Of a DNA stretch of 64,000 nucleotides, positions 39,031 through 51,480 are shown piece after piece. The position numbers and the translations under genes were made by a program. Every line of letters begins with the position of its first letter. Position 1 is the first letter of the stretch. This stretch comes from Camarhynchus parvulus (Eukaryota; Chordata; Aves; Passeriformes; Thraupidae), in contig NC_044573.1 of the NCBI RefSeq assembly GCF_901933205.1, positions 29,943,493-30,007,492 on the forward strand, read 5' to 3'. The notes under the pieces are model-generated. The model did not search any database and was not told the origin of the DNA. It worked only from the letters and a program-made list of their open reading frames with translations.

Positions 39031-39134
39031 ATACAGGGCTGAAAACAAAGACATCCAAACCTTGAGCCATTTAGAAGAGGAAGAAGCCAAAATGTGTGCC
39101 AGAGGTTTGACTGCTGGGATACTCATGGCTTCAG
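39031..39134 (+). CDS. candidate internal or first coding exon (gene unknown)
   Basis: A 104-bp segment is bounded by a good acceptor (pyrimidine-rich TTCCTTTATCTTTCAG at 39015-39030, with the branch-like CTAAT just before it) and a strong donor (TCAG|GTAAGC at 39135). One plus-strand frame is open throughout, giving 34 codons: it begins YRAENKDIQ, passes through an acidic HLEEEEAK stretch, and then reaches an in-frame ATG at 39092 followed by CARGLTAGILMAS. It could be an internal exon or one with a 5' UTR and start codon. I do not recognise the protein. A frame this short stays open by chance fairly often, so the splice sites carry most of the weight. Confidence 0.33.
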
Positions 39135-40640
39135 GTAAGCTTCTTTCCCTGGGTTGTTTAGCATTTCAGAGGCCCTCTGTGCTCCGCAAGGAGAGCTGTG
39201 GATTACAGACATAAAACCTTGCCTAGCTTGCAGCCAGGGCAGAACAGGGGGAGTACAAACAAGCTAATCCAGGGTGCCTTCCTATCCAGCTGCCTGCCTC
39301 TGACCCTGGCCAGCACTGCATGCTTCAGAGGAAGATGTAAGAACCTCACAGCAGGCAGATGTAGGATAATCAATCCTTTCAACCTTGTTCTCAAGCCCCA
39401 TTAGATCTCATCCTGATCCCAAAATAGTTAGAGGTTGGATTAAGTCTTGAAGGATGGCATTTAATATACTCTAAAAATTGTTGTTATCATTAACTCCCAT
39501 GACTCTGGAAACTAATGTTATCCATAGACAAATATATTTTCATTTTGAATCACCTTGTGTCCTTGGTCTGCTATAGCAATGAGTACATAGGCTTAAACAC
39601 CTGTTTGCAAAAGGTATTTAATATTTCTTTCTATCTGTGGTGATTTTGCTGTGATTTTGTTCACTGCATGTCTCTTTTCCTGACATTATGAGCTAAGGAG
39701 GAGGGATAAAATGAGTATACTCTAAAGATTACACATTCCTTCATCATATTATTGTACAAAAGGCCTCAGAAAATGAATTATTTCAGCAGCTTAAGCATTG
39801 GTTTGGCAGCCAGCTTCCAGCCCCACTCAAAAATACAGACAGATTTGCATCTCTCCCAGCATAAACTCTGATCCACACCTCAGTCCAAATTTCTGACCTT
39901 GGCTGACTTTTGTCCCAGTTTTCCCAGTCATGGCCAGGATAAGCAAGATCTTATAGGAAAGTTATTTTTGCAGACCATCCCCTCCTTGGCAGCCCTTTCC
40001 TGCCCTGCTCCAACTGCAGCAGTAGCTGCTGTCTATCTCCCAACACTAACCCTTCCACTCACCCTTTCTGACAGCACAGCCTTACCCAGGACTCTCAGGC
40101 ATCCTGGAAGTGGAAGAGTTGTCCAAAATGCTTTTCCAGCTTCCCTGTTCCTTTGGCCTCCTTTTCACCCTGCACCATTTGTAGCACTCCTGTTATAGTG
40201 ATTTTTAAACCTAATCCTTGCTAATACCCTTTCCGTAGGATGTCTTGATATTTTGCTTTAACAGGAACCATATCCCCATTTAACTTGTGCAGAATCTCTG
40301 AGGAAGTTTTAGAGCCTATCAAGAGATATTACATGTAGGATTTCAGCTGGATTTGTAGTGCTTACATAGCATTGCTCAAATATTTTTGTGATTTTGAATT
40401 AATTTTAGCTATCTGCTATCATTTGTGCACAGATTGAATCTGCATGGATATATCTACAGTGATGACTTGGACTGTCTCATTGTGTCACCTTTTTATCTTT
40501 TTTCCCCTTTTCCAATGGTCCATATCTTTGGTGATTTGGCACTGGAATTTGGTTACCTAAGCCAGTCATCTGGTTGCCTAGGGTCTTTCTGAGTGTCATC
40601 ATCATAATAACTCTTACTACTCACCTACTAAAAATTTGTG
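39135..40640. other. anonymous noncoding sequence
   Basis: If the exon at 39.03 kb is real, this is intron. I see no second exon that could be joined to it. No repeat family recognised. Confidence 0.4.
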
Positions 40641-40910
40641 GCTGGTGCATTTTTGCTATTTCAGTTCCAGTCCTTTTTAGATTGTTCATAAACACAAGCA
40701 AATTAAACAGTGTGGAATTCAGACTGGAACCTTGAGGCATATGATGTTTTCCAGGGTGAAAATAGGCCATCTGATTCTTCACTTCTTTCCCCTTTATTAA
40801 AGTTTCATCAAAATAATAGTTTTCTTCCTTCTCTGAATTCCTACAGTTTCTCTCTTTTGTGATGTTTGCTCAAAATCATTTTGACAGTCTCAGTAGGTCA
40901 TGGCTTTCTT
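40641..40910. mobile_element. possible ancient LINE-like fragment
   Basis: The text 'ttgttcataaacacaagcaaattaaacagtg...gactggaaccttgaggcat' resembles a phrase found in old amniote interspersed repeats of the CR1/L3 type, where 'gatccttgaggcactcc' is typical. The match is short and diverged. Family and limits are uncertain. Confidence 0.25.
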
Positions 40911-42303
40911 CTGACACGGCCAGAAAATTATGAGAGATTAGTGAAACACTTTTGACTTCTCTGGCTGTCATTTTAAACACCCTGTTACTATTTTCTTCTC
41001 ATTCTTAATGTTACTTTCAAGAAAGGATGGCTAAAACATTTCAACCAAGTGTAGCTTATCAGACTGCAAAAATCTATTTCTATTACCATCCTGACCACAC
41101 CACCCCTCAGCACAGCCAGGTTTTTAAATAGGGAGATCCGTACAATTGGAAGAGCACGAAAAAGGGCAGATTTCAAGAGCTTCAGGCTTGATTTTCCAAA
41201 CAGTTTGGTATTAATACCTGGGACTGGAGTTTCACAGAGCCTAACTCAGTGGGAACAGAACTGTGTTGGAAACCTGACCCAGAGCTGTGCTTTGGCCTCA
41301 CTTAACAAGCTGATGAGTCTTCGTGGCACAGTGCAGCTCTGTGCAGGTAACAAACTCAGCTTCCAGAGATCCAGTAGACCTTTCAGTGCCCAGAAAATTA
41401 GCCTTTCAGTAGAGCAAAGCAGCTTCACAGCTATTTGCCTTCCAGTTTGGATGATAATTAGAACAGAATTAGCTTGGTGGCCTTTGCCCTGTGTGTGGTT
41501 GTACCAAGAAGACAAGTTTATACTTTGGAAGTCCTTAGAAAGTGCCTGGGAGAGTGCATACACATTCCTAATCTCAGACAATGAAGAACCCCCTTTCTGC
41601 AGCCACTTCTGCATGGGGTGAACCCAAAACCTATGGAAGTTCTTCCCTGATATGAAGATACTGAGGAGGTGAGCATGCCATTGCCTCAGACATTCATCAA
41701 AATTCCCATCTAACTCTCACAGTTTCTTCAGAGACCTCTGAGATCAGGCTGCTCATGTTCCTTCTCCCAGGGAAGTGTAGCTTGTCCAGTGGGACACGTG
41801 CTTCACTGCAGCTCCTTCAGGCTGTCATGACCAACAAAGTAGCCCTTGACTGGCTGCACATGTGCATCCCTGGGGTTCTGCTATTGCCTAACTCTGCTGA
41901 GAAGAAATGGGTGCTGCATGCGACAACTTAGCTTCTCAATGGACACAGTTCCTGGAAGAAAAACCTAAGCTAAACAAAACAAAACCCACAGAAATCAAAA
42001 CAGCTGGGAAATGCTGCTCCATATAATCCCAGCTGTCCTGTCCTGCTGCTAAGAGGAGCCATGTGGCTGCTACAGACACACGCAGGAAAACGATGTTATT
42101 AGAGGCATCAGGTATTTGTTCAGCAGGCTGTGGCATGCAGCCATTCCTTGGGCACTCCAGATGTATTTACAGTATTAAAAGGTCAAACAATCTTTTTATT
42201 TCCCTGTTTGCTTCAGAGGGTTTTGTCGAACATTCTCATTATTCGTTGTAGTATTTCTTTGATTTAAGAGGATTTCTCTACACAGCTGTAGTTATTACAA
42301 TGC
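40911..42303. other. anonymous noncoding sequence
   Basis: Both strands are open across 41205-41621 (138 and 122 codons). The plus-strand frame opens with TTG, and neither shows motifs. No gene recognised. Confidence 0.4.
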
Positions 42304-42323
42304 TGTGTGTGTGTGTGTGTGTG
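42304..42323. repeat. (TG)n microsatellite
   Basis: About ten uninterrupted TG units. A short simple sequence repeat. Confidence 0.9.
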
Positions 42324-43540
42324 GTGAATGTGCTCTTACAGCAACAGACTTCTCCTTGTAGTAGATATTTATTTTGAGAGCAAAGCTTTTAGTTCAGTTG
42401 TGCACGTGGCAGTAAAGACAAGATGCACCAGGTAATACGGAAAAATTAAAATGAGTGAAATGGAAAAAGACACAGAATTAATAGTTTAGAGTCATGACTT
42501 CTGTCCCTGTCTTTGTTATGGCCTCTGTGCCAAATATAACTTACTTTTCATTATCTTTTTTTGACAGACAGAAGCCCTGTACAACAGCATAGAGACCCTG
42601 AGAATGCGAATTTTCAAATTTTTGTCTTCACATAATTTCCTTCTAATTGCAGGCAGGGCTTTTGGCCCCATTGCAGAAAACCTCTGAATCCCAGAGCACT
42701 TGTTTGGCATCCTTCATGACCCCCCTCCAGAACTTGCCTGCTGTTCCCTGACCACAACACCCTTCCAGAGGGGGGTGTCAGAGAGGGGGAAGAGACAGCA
42801 GTAAAGGGGTTGCTGGAGCAGGAAGCAGCTAAACACAGCACACAAGCCCTCTGATTTAGTGAGAGAAGGTAGAGACAGTGAGGACTATCTGCAGGTTCAG
42901 GAACAGTAGGAATGCTGGTATTATCAGCCAGGGATAATTAAAGATATTATAATGAAGGCAGGGAGTCAAAGGCCTTATGTCATTATTTCCACTCCATATT
43001 TGAAAATCCACAGCATATGGACTTGGATAAGGCTGATTACTTCCCAGAAGAAGTAACCAAAGAGTCTGCTAAACATTATCTATTAGGACAAAATATATCT
43101 GGAGTCTTGAGAGGGTTGGTTTAGGAAACACCTGTTTTTAATGAGCCTAGGAGTGCTGGCAATATTGCAGATGACTGCTAAGGTCTTAAGTTTTTCCAGT
43201 ACTTTGCCACCCCTTCAGATGGGTGCAACAGGAGCAGTTAAGTTTTAAGCTGAACAACCTGAAATTAATATCTGGCAAAATAGTGCACAGGGAAATATGA
43301 GGTTCTAACTGGAAATATAATTAATATCAGGCAACTTAGCTTTCAGGGAGGTAGAGCCTATTAAACAGAACCACTTTCATTTTGGATGTGATTACAAATT
43401 CAGCTGTCAACAGAGACTGCAGAGAGATAATGTGCTTTTGCACTGTGTTCAGCATGCCCCAGCACAATATTTTGAATTGAGTCAAAAGAGGTAGGGAATG
43501 CTGACTGATGGGAGTGAGGTTTTTAGGAAATAGTCTATGC
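42324..43540. other. anonymous noncoding sequence
   Basis: No gene, RNA gene or repeat family recognised. Confidence 0.4.
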
Positions 43541-43765
43541 CCAGTGTTATTTCCATTTCTATATTGGTGATCTTGAAATAAATATACAATTGCTGCTGAT
43601 AAAATCTGAGGATGACACACAAACTGAAGGAGTAGCCAATAATGATGGGGACAGAGTGGTTACACAGAGAGATAGGATGGTGCAGTCTGCAGTGCTCATT
43701 TCAATAAAATGCTTTTTAATGTTGCCAGATGCCAAGTCATTCACCTGGATTGCAGGGAAACCAGT
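43541..43765 (+). mobile_element. CR1-like LINE fragment, reverse-transcriptase region
   Basis: Read on the plus strand, this segment resembles the CR1 reverse-transcriptase interval that normally encodes an 'NDLD ... FADDTKLGG' stretch. 'ggtgatcttgaaata' is followed by 'tctgaggatgacacacaaactgaaggagtagc', and then 'gatgccaagtcattcacctgg', comparable to the CR1 'aagtgcaaggtcctgcacctgg'. The frame is open for about 72 codons, but the catalytic region is degraded and the copy has lost both ends. It is an old dead copy, and this is inferred from remembered consensus phrases only. Confidence 0.45.
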
Positions 43766-44957
43766 TTTGATATGGTCAACTCTTATTCATGACAGACTTA
43801 GCACGTGATTTGTTTCCTTTTCTTTCCTTTTTTTTTTCCATCTTGAAATATCTGTTAGGGTAATACATTTGGATGTCATCACTGACTGTTTTGCAAATGT
43901 TTTTTTGCCAGCACAGACTGTTTTCAGGTGGTTGCATATGTTAGTGTTAGTCTCCTACAGGTGAGGGTGACAGTGTTGTACCAGCAGTGAGTGAATCAGA
44001 GTTGGTGGAGGTGACTGTGGAGACCTTCTCTGTGCTCAGCACATGTCACTCTGCTGCTGACAGTACCTTCTCCTTGTGTGCTTTTTCTACCCAGGGGCAA
44101 GCTGATTAAAGTGGCTCACATTATCCCTGAGCTTGGTGCTCTGCTTGTGACTAAAAATTCATATATTGGCTGATAAATTACACTGAGTCAAATGTGCATT
44201 TAAAGTTACTTGAAGCACTTTCTTGGACAACTGCCCCTCCCAGTTCATTATTTGGGCAGTCTCATACCATCTGTCCAAGCCATGAGCCCAGCTTACTGCA
44301 GCTGGGTCTTCATTAATAGACTCTCAGGGTTCAGTCTTTATGCTGAGAGGTTTGAAGGGTGATTAGCATCTCACACTGTCTTGGGCAGGGTAGGGAAAGT
44401 CACAGTAGTAGAATTTCTCCAGCTTGTACTTGCTTTATAGCATCAAACCCCCATATTTCTACAGAATAATGCAAAAGATGATACAGGGGGTGTCTATTTC
44501 CAGTTAATTATTAGGAATATCTTGATTTCATGCAGAATCTAGAGTGAAAGTCAAAAATCTTAACAGAGAAGTTGCATGTATGAAAATGGATCCATTGATA
44601 GATGCTCTACTTTAGTAGTTTTTTCCTCCCTGAAATCAAATATCACTTACTCTAATGTAAGTCCACAAAGTCCTGTGGAAAATTTTATGGTCACAGATTT
44701 AGAGTACATTGTCTCCACATCTCTCTTCATGGATCACTACACCAGATATCAACAAGGGTGCTGGGCTCAAGTCCTGACTTGCAGGACCAGGCAGCTCTCC
44801 CCCATCGCTTCAAGATGCTCCTCTACATGCTCATGGCACCCCACTGAACACATTCAAAAAGCTCCTGCCACTAAGCTTGTGAGAGCTGATGAGATCAACC
44901 TGGGAAAACAGCTTTATTAAAATAGGGTCTTGAATATTGAACCAATTTTTCAGACGT
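43766..44957. other. anonymous noncoding sequence
   Basis: No gene or repeat recognised. The 114-codon frame at 44576-44920 has no motif. Confidence 0.4.
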
Positions 44958-45000
44958 GCTTCTCTAGCCGTTAACCCTGGGGGTTAACGGCTAGAGAAGC
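44958..45000. repeat. perfect 20-bp inverted repeat (hairpin)
   Basis: The left arm GCTTCTCTAGCCGTTAACCC (44958-44977) and the right arm (44981-45000) are exact reverse complements, with the 3-nt loop TGG. If one base (T at 44957) is bulged out, the flanking ACG and CGT also pair. The stem carries a CpG in each arm. There is no target-site duplication or element body, so a transposon is unlikely. A recent template-switch event is the simplest explanation. Confidence 0.9.
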
Positions 45001-45308
45001 CGTTTAATCAATGGGTTTAAATTTCTTTTCCTAATGGGCTTAGCAGGCTTTGATAAAAAACAAATGTATCTGTGAAGTATTTTCTCCTTCTGTCCAGGAG
45101 ACTGCTTCTTGATACATACCCAGTTATAAACATTATAGTGATTGCTAAGAGCTTTTTCCCCCTGTGCTGATTTCATATTGAAAGGAATGAGATCCTGTTA
45201 ATTGTACTAATCATGCATCTTTCAGAACTTATTTAGTGGATTATACTGCCTCCTCCTCCCGCTGCTGAATAATCAACGATATGGGCATACTTGCCTTTGG
45301 ACTCTTTT

Positions 45309-45332
45309 AACCACCTGAACCTGCAGGTGGTT
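45309..45332. repeat. perfect 9-bp inverted repeat (hairpin)
   Basis: AACCACCTG (45309-45317) pairs exactly with CAGGTGGTT (45324-45332) around a 6-nt loop. It overlaps the next hairpin by two bases. Confidence 0.7.
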
Positions 45333-45357
45333 CCCTTCTTGCTGCACTAGAAGGGAA
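45331..45357. repeat. perfect 9-bp inverted repeat (hairpin)
   Basis: TTCCCTTCT (45331-45339) pairs exactly with AGAAGGGAA (45349-45357) around a 9-nt loop. It sits directly after the preceding hairpin, making a back-to-back pair. Confidence 0.7.
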
Positions 45358-48300
45358 AGCGGTGATGTAAAATGAATTTTTGTGGTGCTAGCAACCAAGG
45401 AGTTAGTCCCCTTTCCCTAAAATCCCCAGCCTATGGATGTTGTTTCAGGTCTATTTACAGGAGTACTGATGACTACAAGAACTATAAAGGAAACATGAAC
45501 CTGCTTCATGTGGTGATGTGGTGAAAAATTAGATGCCTCTGGAGAGCTGGACCTGAACAGCTGTTCCAAGGTTATGGGGGCTCCATTTTGCCACTGCCTT
45601 CACCAGCCTGTGAGAAAGAAACAGGTACAATCTCCTTAGCAAGAATGACCCAGCAGAGAAGAAGTCTTTTCAGCCTCTCACTTCTTCCACCCCTTTTTAG
45701 CAGATGTTAAGGAAATTGCATTTCACCATCAGCACAGAGCCTGGGGGACTTCCTACACTCTTCTTCTTCTCTCTGAAGCTGATGATTGTGTGGATGACTA
45801 CCTCTGCCCTCTTCTCCCTTGGGATAAAACTGCCTGAGCTCCTACTTAGGGCTGCTCTGAGGGGCCTCCTTAGGCTTGCTTTGTCCAGTCTCATGACCCC
45901 CAGCAAACAGCGGAACAGGAGTCTCTGGGTCATTTCATTTTGCTGGGGGTCTTGCGTGAGCTGGGTTAGTCTCAGAATCTGGGCTTGGGCAAGGGTAGGG
46001 GACAGGAAAGTGCATGGCAGAGGGACATGAGGTTCAGGTGACAGGCATATGAGAAATTATTTTCAAATTTACTACGTCCCCTTCTCTGAATCTTTTTGGT
46101 GCTCTCATTTCCTGTGACCATCCTGTACCATTTCAGCAGTTGACACCCAGGCTGAGCATGTAGTGCTTCTACACCACAGGGGACTTTGTGCACAGACTTG
46201 GGGCAATGAGAAATGAAGGATTAATTTGGCTTGTCCTGGCAGTGTTGGCTTTTAGGTTGCCTCTCTGTGATAGAGAAATTTCAACATCTGTAAATAATTC
46301 TGTCCTCCAGAGAAGTGATTGCCTGTATTGCATTATCCGTGAAAAATTCTTGCCCCAAAACCTTATTTGTGGCTCCATTAACCTAAAGAACTCGTCTGAA
46401 TGCTCCATTTGCCTTTTAAATAAAGAACAAGTGATTGCTGAGGACTCACATCCCTATCATTTTGTGTTGCTTTCCTCATTATGAGAGGAACATAAGGGTC
46501 CCCGATCATTATTTCTGACTCTGTCATTAGCAAAGGTCTGGAAAGCGTGTTTTCACTCCATTAGCCTTCAGAAATAAAAAGAATGATTGCATAAGTCAAG
46601 AATAATTATTTCAACCAGCTCTTCTCAATGTATTGCTGTGGAGCAGGCAGGGATCTAAACAGGAGCTGACTAATTTATATTACTTCTATTTTCCAGAAAA
46701 ACCACCATGTTCAGGACTGATTTAGAAATACAAACAGCTCTGTTTGTGGTTTAATGTGCCTCTCCGATCACTTACGACAAACATCAGGAAGCTAATCTTT
46801 TCCTTCATGATGTCTGCCAGGATTCCTGCGATTTACCCCCAGAAGAGTGGTAGAACAGAGATACCCAGATCTCTCATGGTCCTTTTGTTTCTCAGAAGAG
46901 TGTGGATACTTATGTTAATCAAGATGGACCTCCTTCTGTAATGATACCCTTCTATGATGATGTTGAAGTTTACAGTTATATGATGGCATCTGAGTCCAGG
47001 CATGGACTCATCTGAATTCGGCATTTTCCATGTTCAGAGAAATTTCATCTTTGCTTTAAAGAAATGATGGAATGCCTCCACTCTTCTTTCTTTAAAAGAC
47101 CAAAATGCAGACATTTTTTATTCTAGATACAGTATTACAACTTGCTGGACCTCTGATGAGATCTATAATTCCTTAACAAGGCATGCTTGCCACCAAGAAG
47201 GGCTTGTGCAGGACAGCCTCTTTCATGGTGTCTTCAAATGTGACAGCGAGAGTGCATAGGAGTGGGCAGTGAGTCAGGGAGATGGAGTCCCTCTGTCCCA
47301 CCACTGCTTGTTGTCAGCAGGGACAAGCTGCTTCCCAGCAAAGGAAGGCAATAGACAGTAGGATGATATTATAATTCAGTCTTGGATAGACAGTACTGCA
47401 GAAGAAGCATAATTTCTTACTTTGACTGAAAATGTTCTTATATTGCTGCAGATAGTAAAGTTAATTACAATGCAGGTGAGAGCTTGGAGTGAAACTGGAT
47501 TGAAGGAGATTATTTAATCCCCTTTTCCAACTGAAATAGACTTCAAAATATTTTACTAAAAATTACCAATGAGCCTGTTGGCATGAATGAAAGCATCTCC
47601 TATAGATCTGTGCAGTTCCTTTCACCACAAGTTTCTCAACTGGACTCTTTGGTGGAGGTAGGAAAGATCACATTCTCCTTGTCCGTGAAAAGTTGTGAAC
47701 TGTTGTATTAGCTTTTTTTTTTTTTCAACAGGTGTATGGTTGCCAAATGAGATGTGGCTTGCAGCTTGAAAACATAGGTATTCTGTGCACAGATGCCATT
47801 CAATGAGAGACAAAGGTGATGAGCACAGAAAAAAAAACCCAGGTGATACTATGAATCATGATACTGTGCCAGAATTTTATGTTAATTGCACACCTTGTTT
47901 TCCTCACCTCTGAGTGTGCTAGTTCCTAGGAGAGGAAAGAGTTCAAAAGCTTGATTCCAGCAAACCCACAGAAAGCCTGCAGTCATTCACACTTCACTAT
48001 TAACACAAATCATAGCCTGAAAGACAAAGAAAGATGTCCTCTGTCTGACAGTGTTGTAAAATAATTATCATGGTTGCTTTCTCCTCTGAACAATCTTCAT
48101 GGAAACCTAGCCAGAGCATCTAAGATAGAAGAGTCCTCTGACCAGTAGTGTAAAAAAGACAGCATCAGTCCTAAGACAAAGAATTCATCTCAGCAACTGA
48201 CCTGAACTTTAAAGGATCTAAGCCCAGGCATGCAAAGAATAACAACTGGTGCATTGCCACAGTGCCTTGTAAAAGCAGGCTGACATGACCATCACTTTTG

Positions 48301-51300
48301 CTGGAAGATTCATGGTACAGGTAAAGCCCCTCCAAAATATCCCAGAGAAACAATGGGGTGTGCCTGGGGAGCTGTGAGATATGGCCCAAATCTACATGAG
48401 ATGAGCCTTCATCCCACTCCAGAGCTGTGACAGTGACACATAGGCTGAGCAGGTATTTTGAAGCATTTGGGTGATAAGCCCCCAGAGCTCCTCACAGACA
48501 TCAAGGCTAGAATTACTGCTAGATAAAGTAGAGTGAAAGTAAAAGTGGAAGATGAGATAAGGAATACCATGTTAAGGGCTTCTAGAAGGACTGTGACACA
48601 GACTGCAGGTTCTCATCTTCAGGCTGCAGGACATGTCCCTGTGAGCTTTTTCTACTGGGAAAGTCACATACTGGGGTGCTGAAACAGCTTGCTGAAACGT
48701 GGCTGTGTTGTAATTAATAAATACACTAATAGAGTCTTCATTGTATTATTAGGACATTTAGAATTTACTCTGGGAAACCTTTCAACTCCATTAAATCCAC
48801 CTTTGTCACAAGATAAAGTGCCGCTCATAATAGGCTCATTAACATGCAGACTGCAGTTCAGCCCCATCCATTAACAGCTGGCAGGCAAGAGTTTCCAAAA
48901 AGACCCCAAGAAACATTTTCCCTGACCAGGGCCTGGCTTCCTCAGCATGTCTGTTAGTCCTGTGTGGGATGTTTCATGCCAGGGAGCTCATGCTACCTCC
49001 CCGTGCCATTTAAATGTACTGCCAAGACCAGCTGTAATCAGTTAGGGATCTGGAAGAATCTGCCAAGAGTTCCCACCCTGCTGTTGGGGTCTTTATTTGA
49101 ATCAAAACTGCCATGAGCAGAAGATGCCAGCCCCGTGCAAGAGCCATGGGCATTTTCCACCTCTCTCCCACTTGGCTGAGTCATTTAGAGCCCAAGTGTC
49201 AACTGGTCTGATTAAGTGCATTAGAGCCAGTCGTGATGATTAGCAGTGAATGATACCAATGGCATTTCAACAGTTGCTCATAGGCTTCCAAATTTAATCT
49301 CTCACGTTCTCACAGAGATAAATAGATAATTCTTCCAGCAACAATGACTACACAATAAAGTTTGCATTTGCTCTGTGCTGATGAGCTATGGTGCCTGGCT
49401 TCACCCAGTGGCACTTTTGAGACCCCAGGGCTGGGGGTGGTGCCAGCTCAGGATTTTACGGATTTCCGATGTCTTGCAGGTCTGTCTCCTGGAGCAGGGA
49501 ATTAATGTCTTTGTTCTTTCCTTCTTTCTAAAGCCCAGATCTCTAGCCAGCAACTGATAGGGAAATACAGACTATGGGAAATTGAAGTTGTCCCTAAGTA
49601 ATCTATCTGAGCTCACAACTTTTGGACAAAACTCACAACTTTGGGGCACAATTTATTGATTTGAGTTCTGAGGATTGTCATTCTGGGTCTGGCACATCCA
49701 CAGTAGGGGAGAGAGCAATAAAACTGTAAATGGGCTAGGAGGCTCAGCAAAGAAGCTAGACTGGGCTGAGAGGATGACTTTCTAAATGCTGAGAGCAGCT
49801 TATCTGAATGAGATGAAAGCCTGCCAATGACTAAGGTAAATGAGGAACTTGACATGAAGATTTGAGACTTCAAGGAGTTGCATTTGGGCAGCCTGAATGC
49901 CAGGACACCGAGACTTAAGAGTCCACTCAAGCACAGATTCAGTGAGTAGCTGAGCTGTGATGAAACTTTCTACTGGATAGGATCCATGGACCAAAGCACA
50001 CTGGGTTCAAGAGAGCAAAACTCCTGCTGAAATTGTAAATGAAACATGGGCAGCCTGCTTTCTTTTAGGACAGTGCCCGCCATGAGAAAACCCTCATTCC
50101 CTCTGACCTGCTCATCATGCCATGGTGCAGACATTAGTAAACTGTGGGCAAGGCACTGTATCACTGGAATGAATGAGTGTCCCATAGCTCTACATTCCAG
50201 GAGTTACTGTTTGCTGCTTAAATTCTTACAAAAGAAAAACTGTTCCTTTTTTTATGTCAGCCGAAGTCTTGCCTGTGTTGCTCCTGAACCGCCTGGCAGG
50301 AGATCAGCTCTTTCAAAGATGTTTTTCACATCCATCTTGAACAGCCCTAAATTAATGGTCTAGAGCAAGAACTGTACAACCAAATGGCAAATTCCGTGAG
50401 AAAACTCTAGTTTTGGGGCAGGTAGGGCAGCTAAACAGAGAACACATCCTACTGCTAGAGAATAATGTGATTTAGTGGACTAACAGCAAGACATTATGGT
50501 TAGGTTTTACAGCTGCTAAACGTGTTAGTCCTTAAACAAACATCTAATGGGACTTTAGCCTTCATTATTTTGAAACATCAGGCTTCAGAGGACAGTAATT
50601 TTCTTATAACATCCAGCATTGTGTCTTCAGGATAAGGGATATTATTTTAAAAAGTGAAGGCAGAGTTCACCCCGATGTATTAAACCTGATTCAGTTTATA
50701 TTTTTGCATTTTCCCCTGCACTGAATTCTTTCTCCTTTTCACTCTGCCTCTGGTATCCCAGCTGTTCACATTTCCTTTGCTCGGGCTTCATGAAATGAAC
50801 CCAAGATGCAGATTTCGGTGAAACCAAGAAAATTTGCAATTAACTCCACCTTTTTCAAAGAAAATATTATGTCTGTGTCTTGAACTATGCTTTGTGTAGC
50901 AGCATGGCACAGTTCCTGTAATTGTGTCCTACCAGTTTGCTGAGCCCCTATTTTTATAGCAACTGTATCCCTACAGATCTCCCACAGAGGAAACAAAAGA
51001 TGTTCATTATAATCACAGTTGGGCTGTCCTGAACCCCTCTTTGAAAATCAAAGCAATTCAATTATTCTTTTTACTCTTCATTTTTACTCATTTCTGTATT
51101 GCTGGTTTTATCTGGGGTGCAATATGGTCATTCAAATACAGGTCAGGGCTGGGAATTACTCTAGGTTTATTTCTTTCAAGATGTTGAAACACTTCACCAG
51201 GTTTTGGCACTGTGTTATTCCCTTCAAAGAAAGATTTTTTTTTCTTCCATCTGTATCTAACATCTTCTTACCATGCACGTATCATACCCTGAGTGGCTTT

Positions 51301-51480
51301 AACTCACTAAGATAGCAGAAACCACCCCAGAAATTAGGATCACATCCTGCCAGGCTAATGATTCCTATAGCTTGCTGAAGGGTTTGGTGGGCAACAAAAA
51401 TGGGCTCAAAGGGGCAGGAGAAGGAAAGGTTATCTCACAGGATGAGGGGAAGTGGAGAGGTAAAGAAAGACAACAGTGTG
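45358..51480. other. anonymous noncoding sequence
   Basis: No gene recognised over 6 kb. Open frames here (such as 45704-46030 and 46188-46484) have no motifs. The stretch at about 49020-49310 is unique, with an AP-1-like TGAGTCAT word and TGATTAAG-type words. It may be a conserved regulatory element, but that cannot be shown from one genome. Confidence 0.4.

Noticed and set aside
41205..41621. Overlapping long frames on both strands
   Set aside because: Open on both strands without motifs, and the plus-strand frame starts with TTG. This is a by-product of few stop codons in GC-richer sequence.
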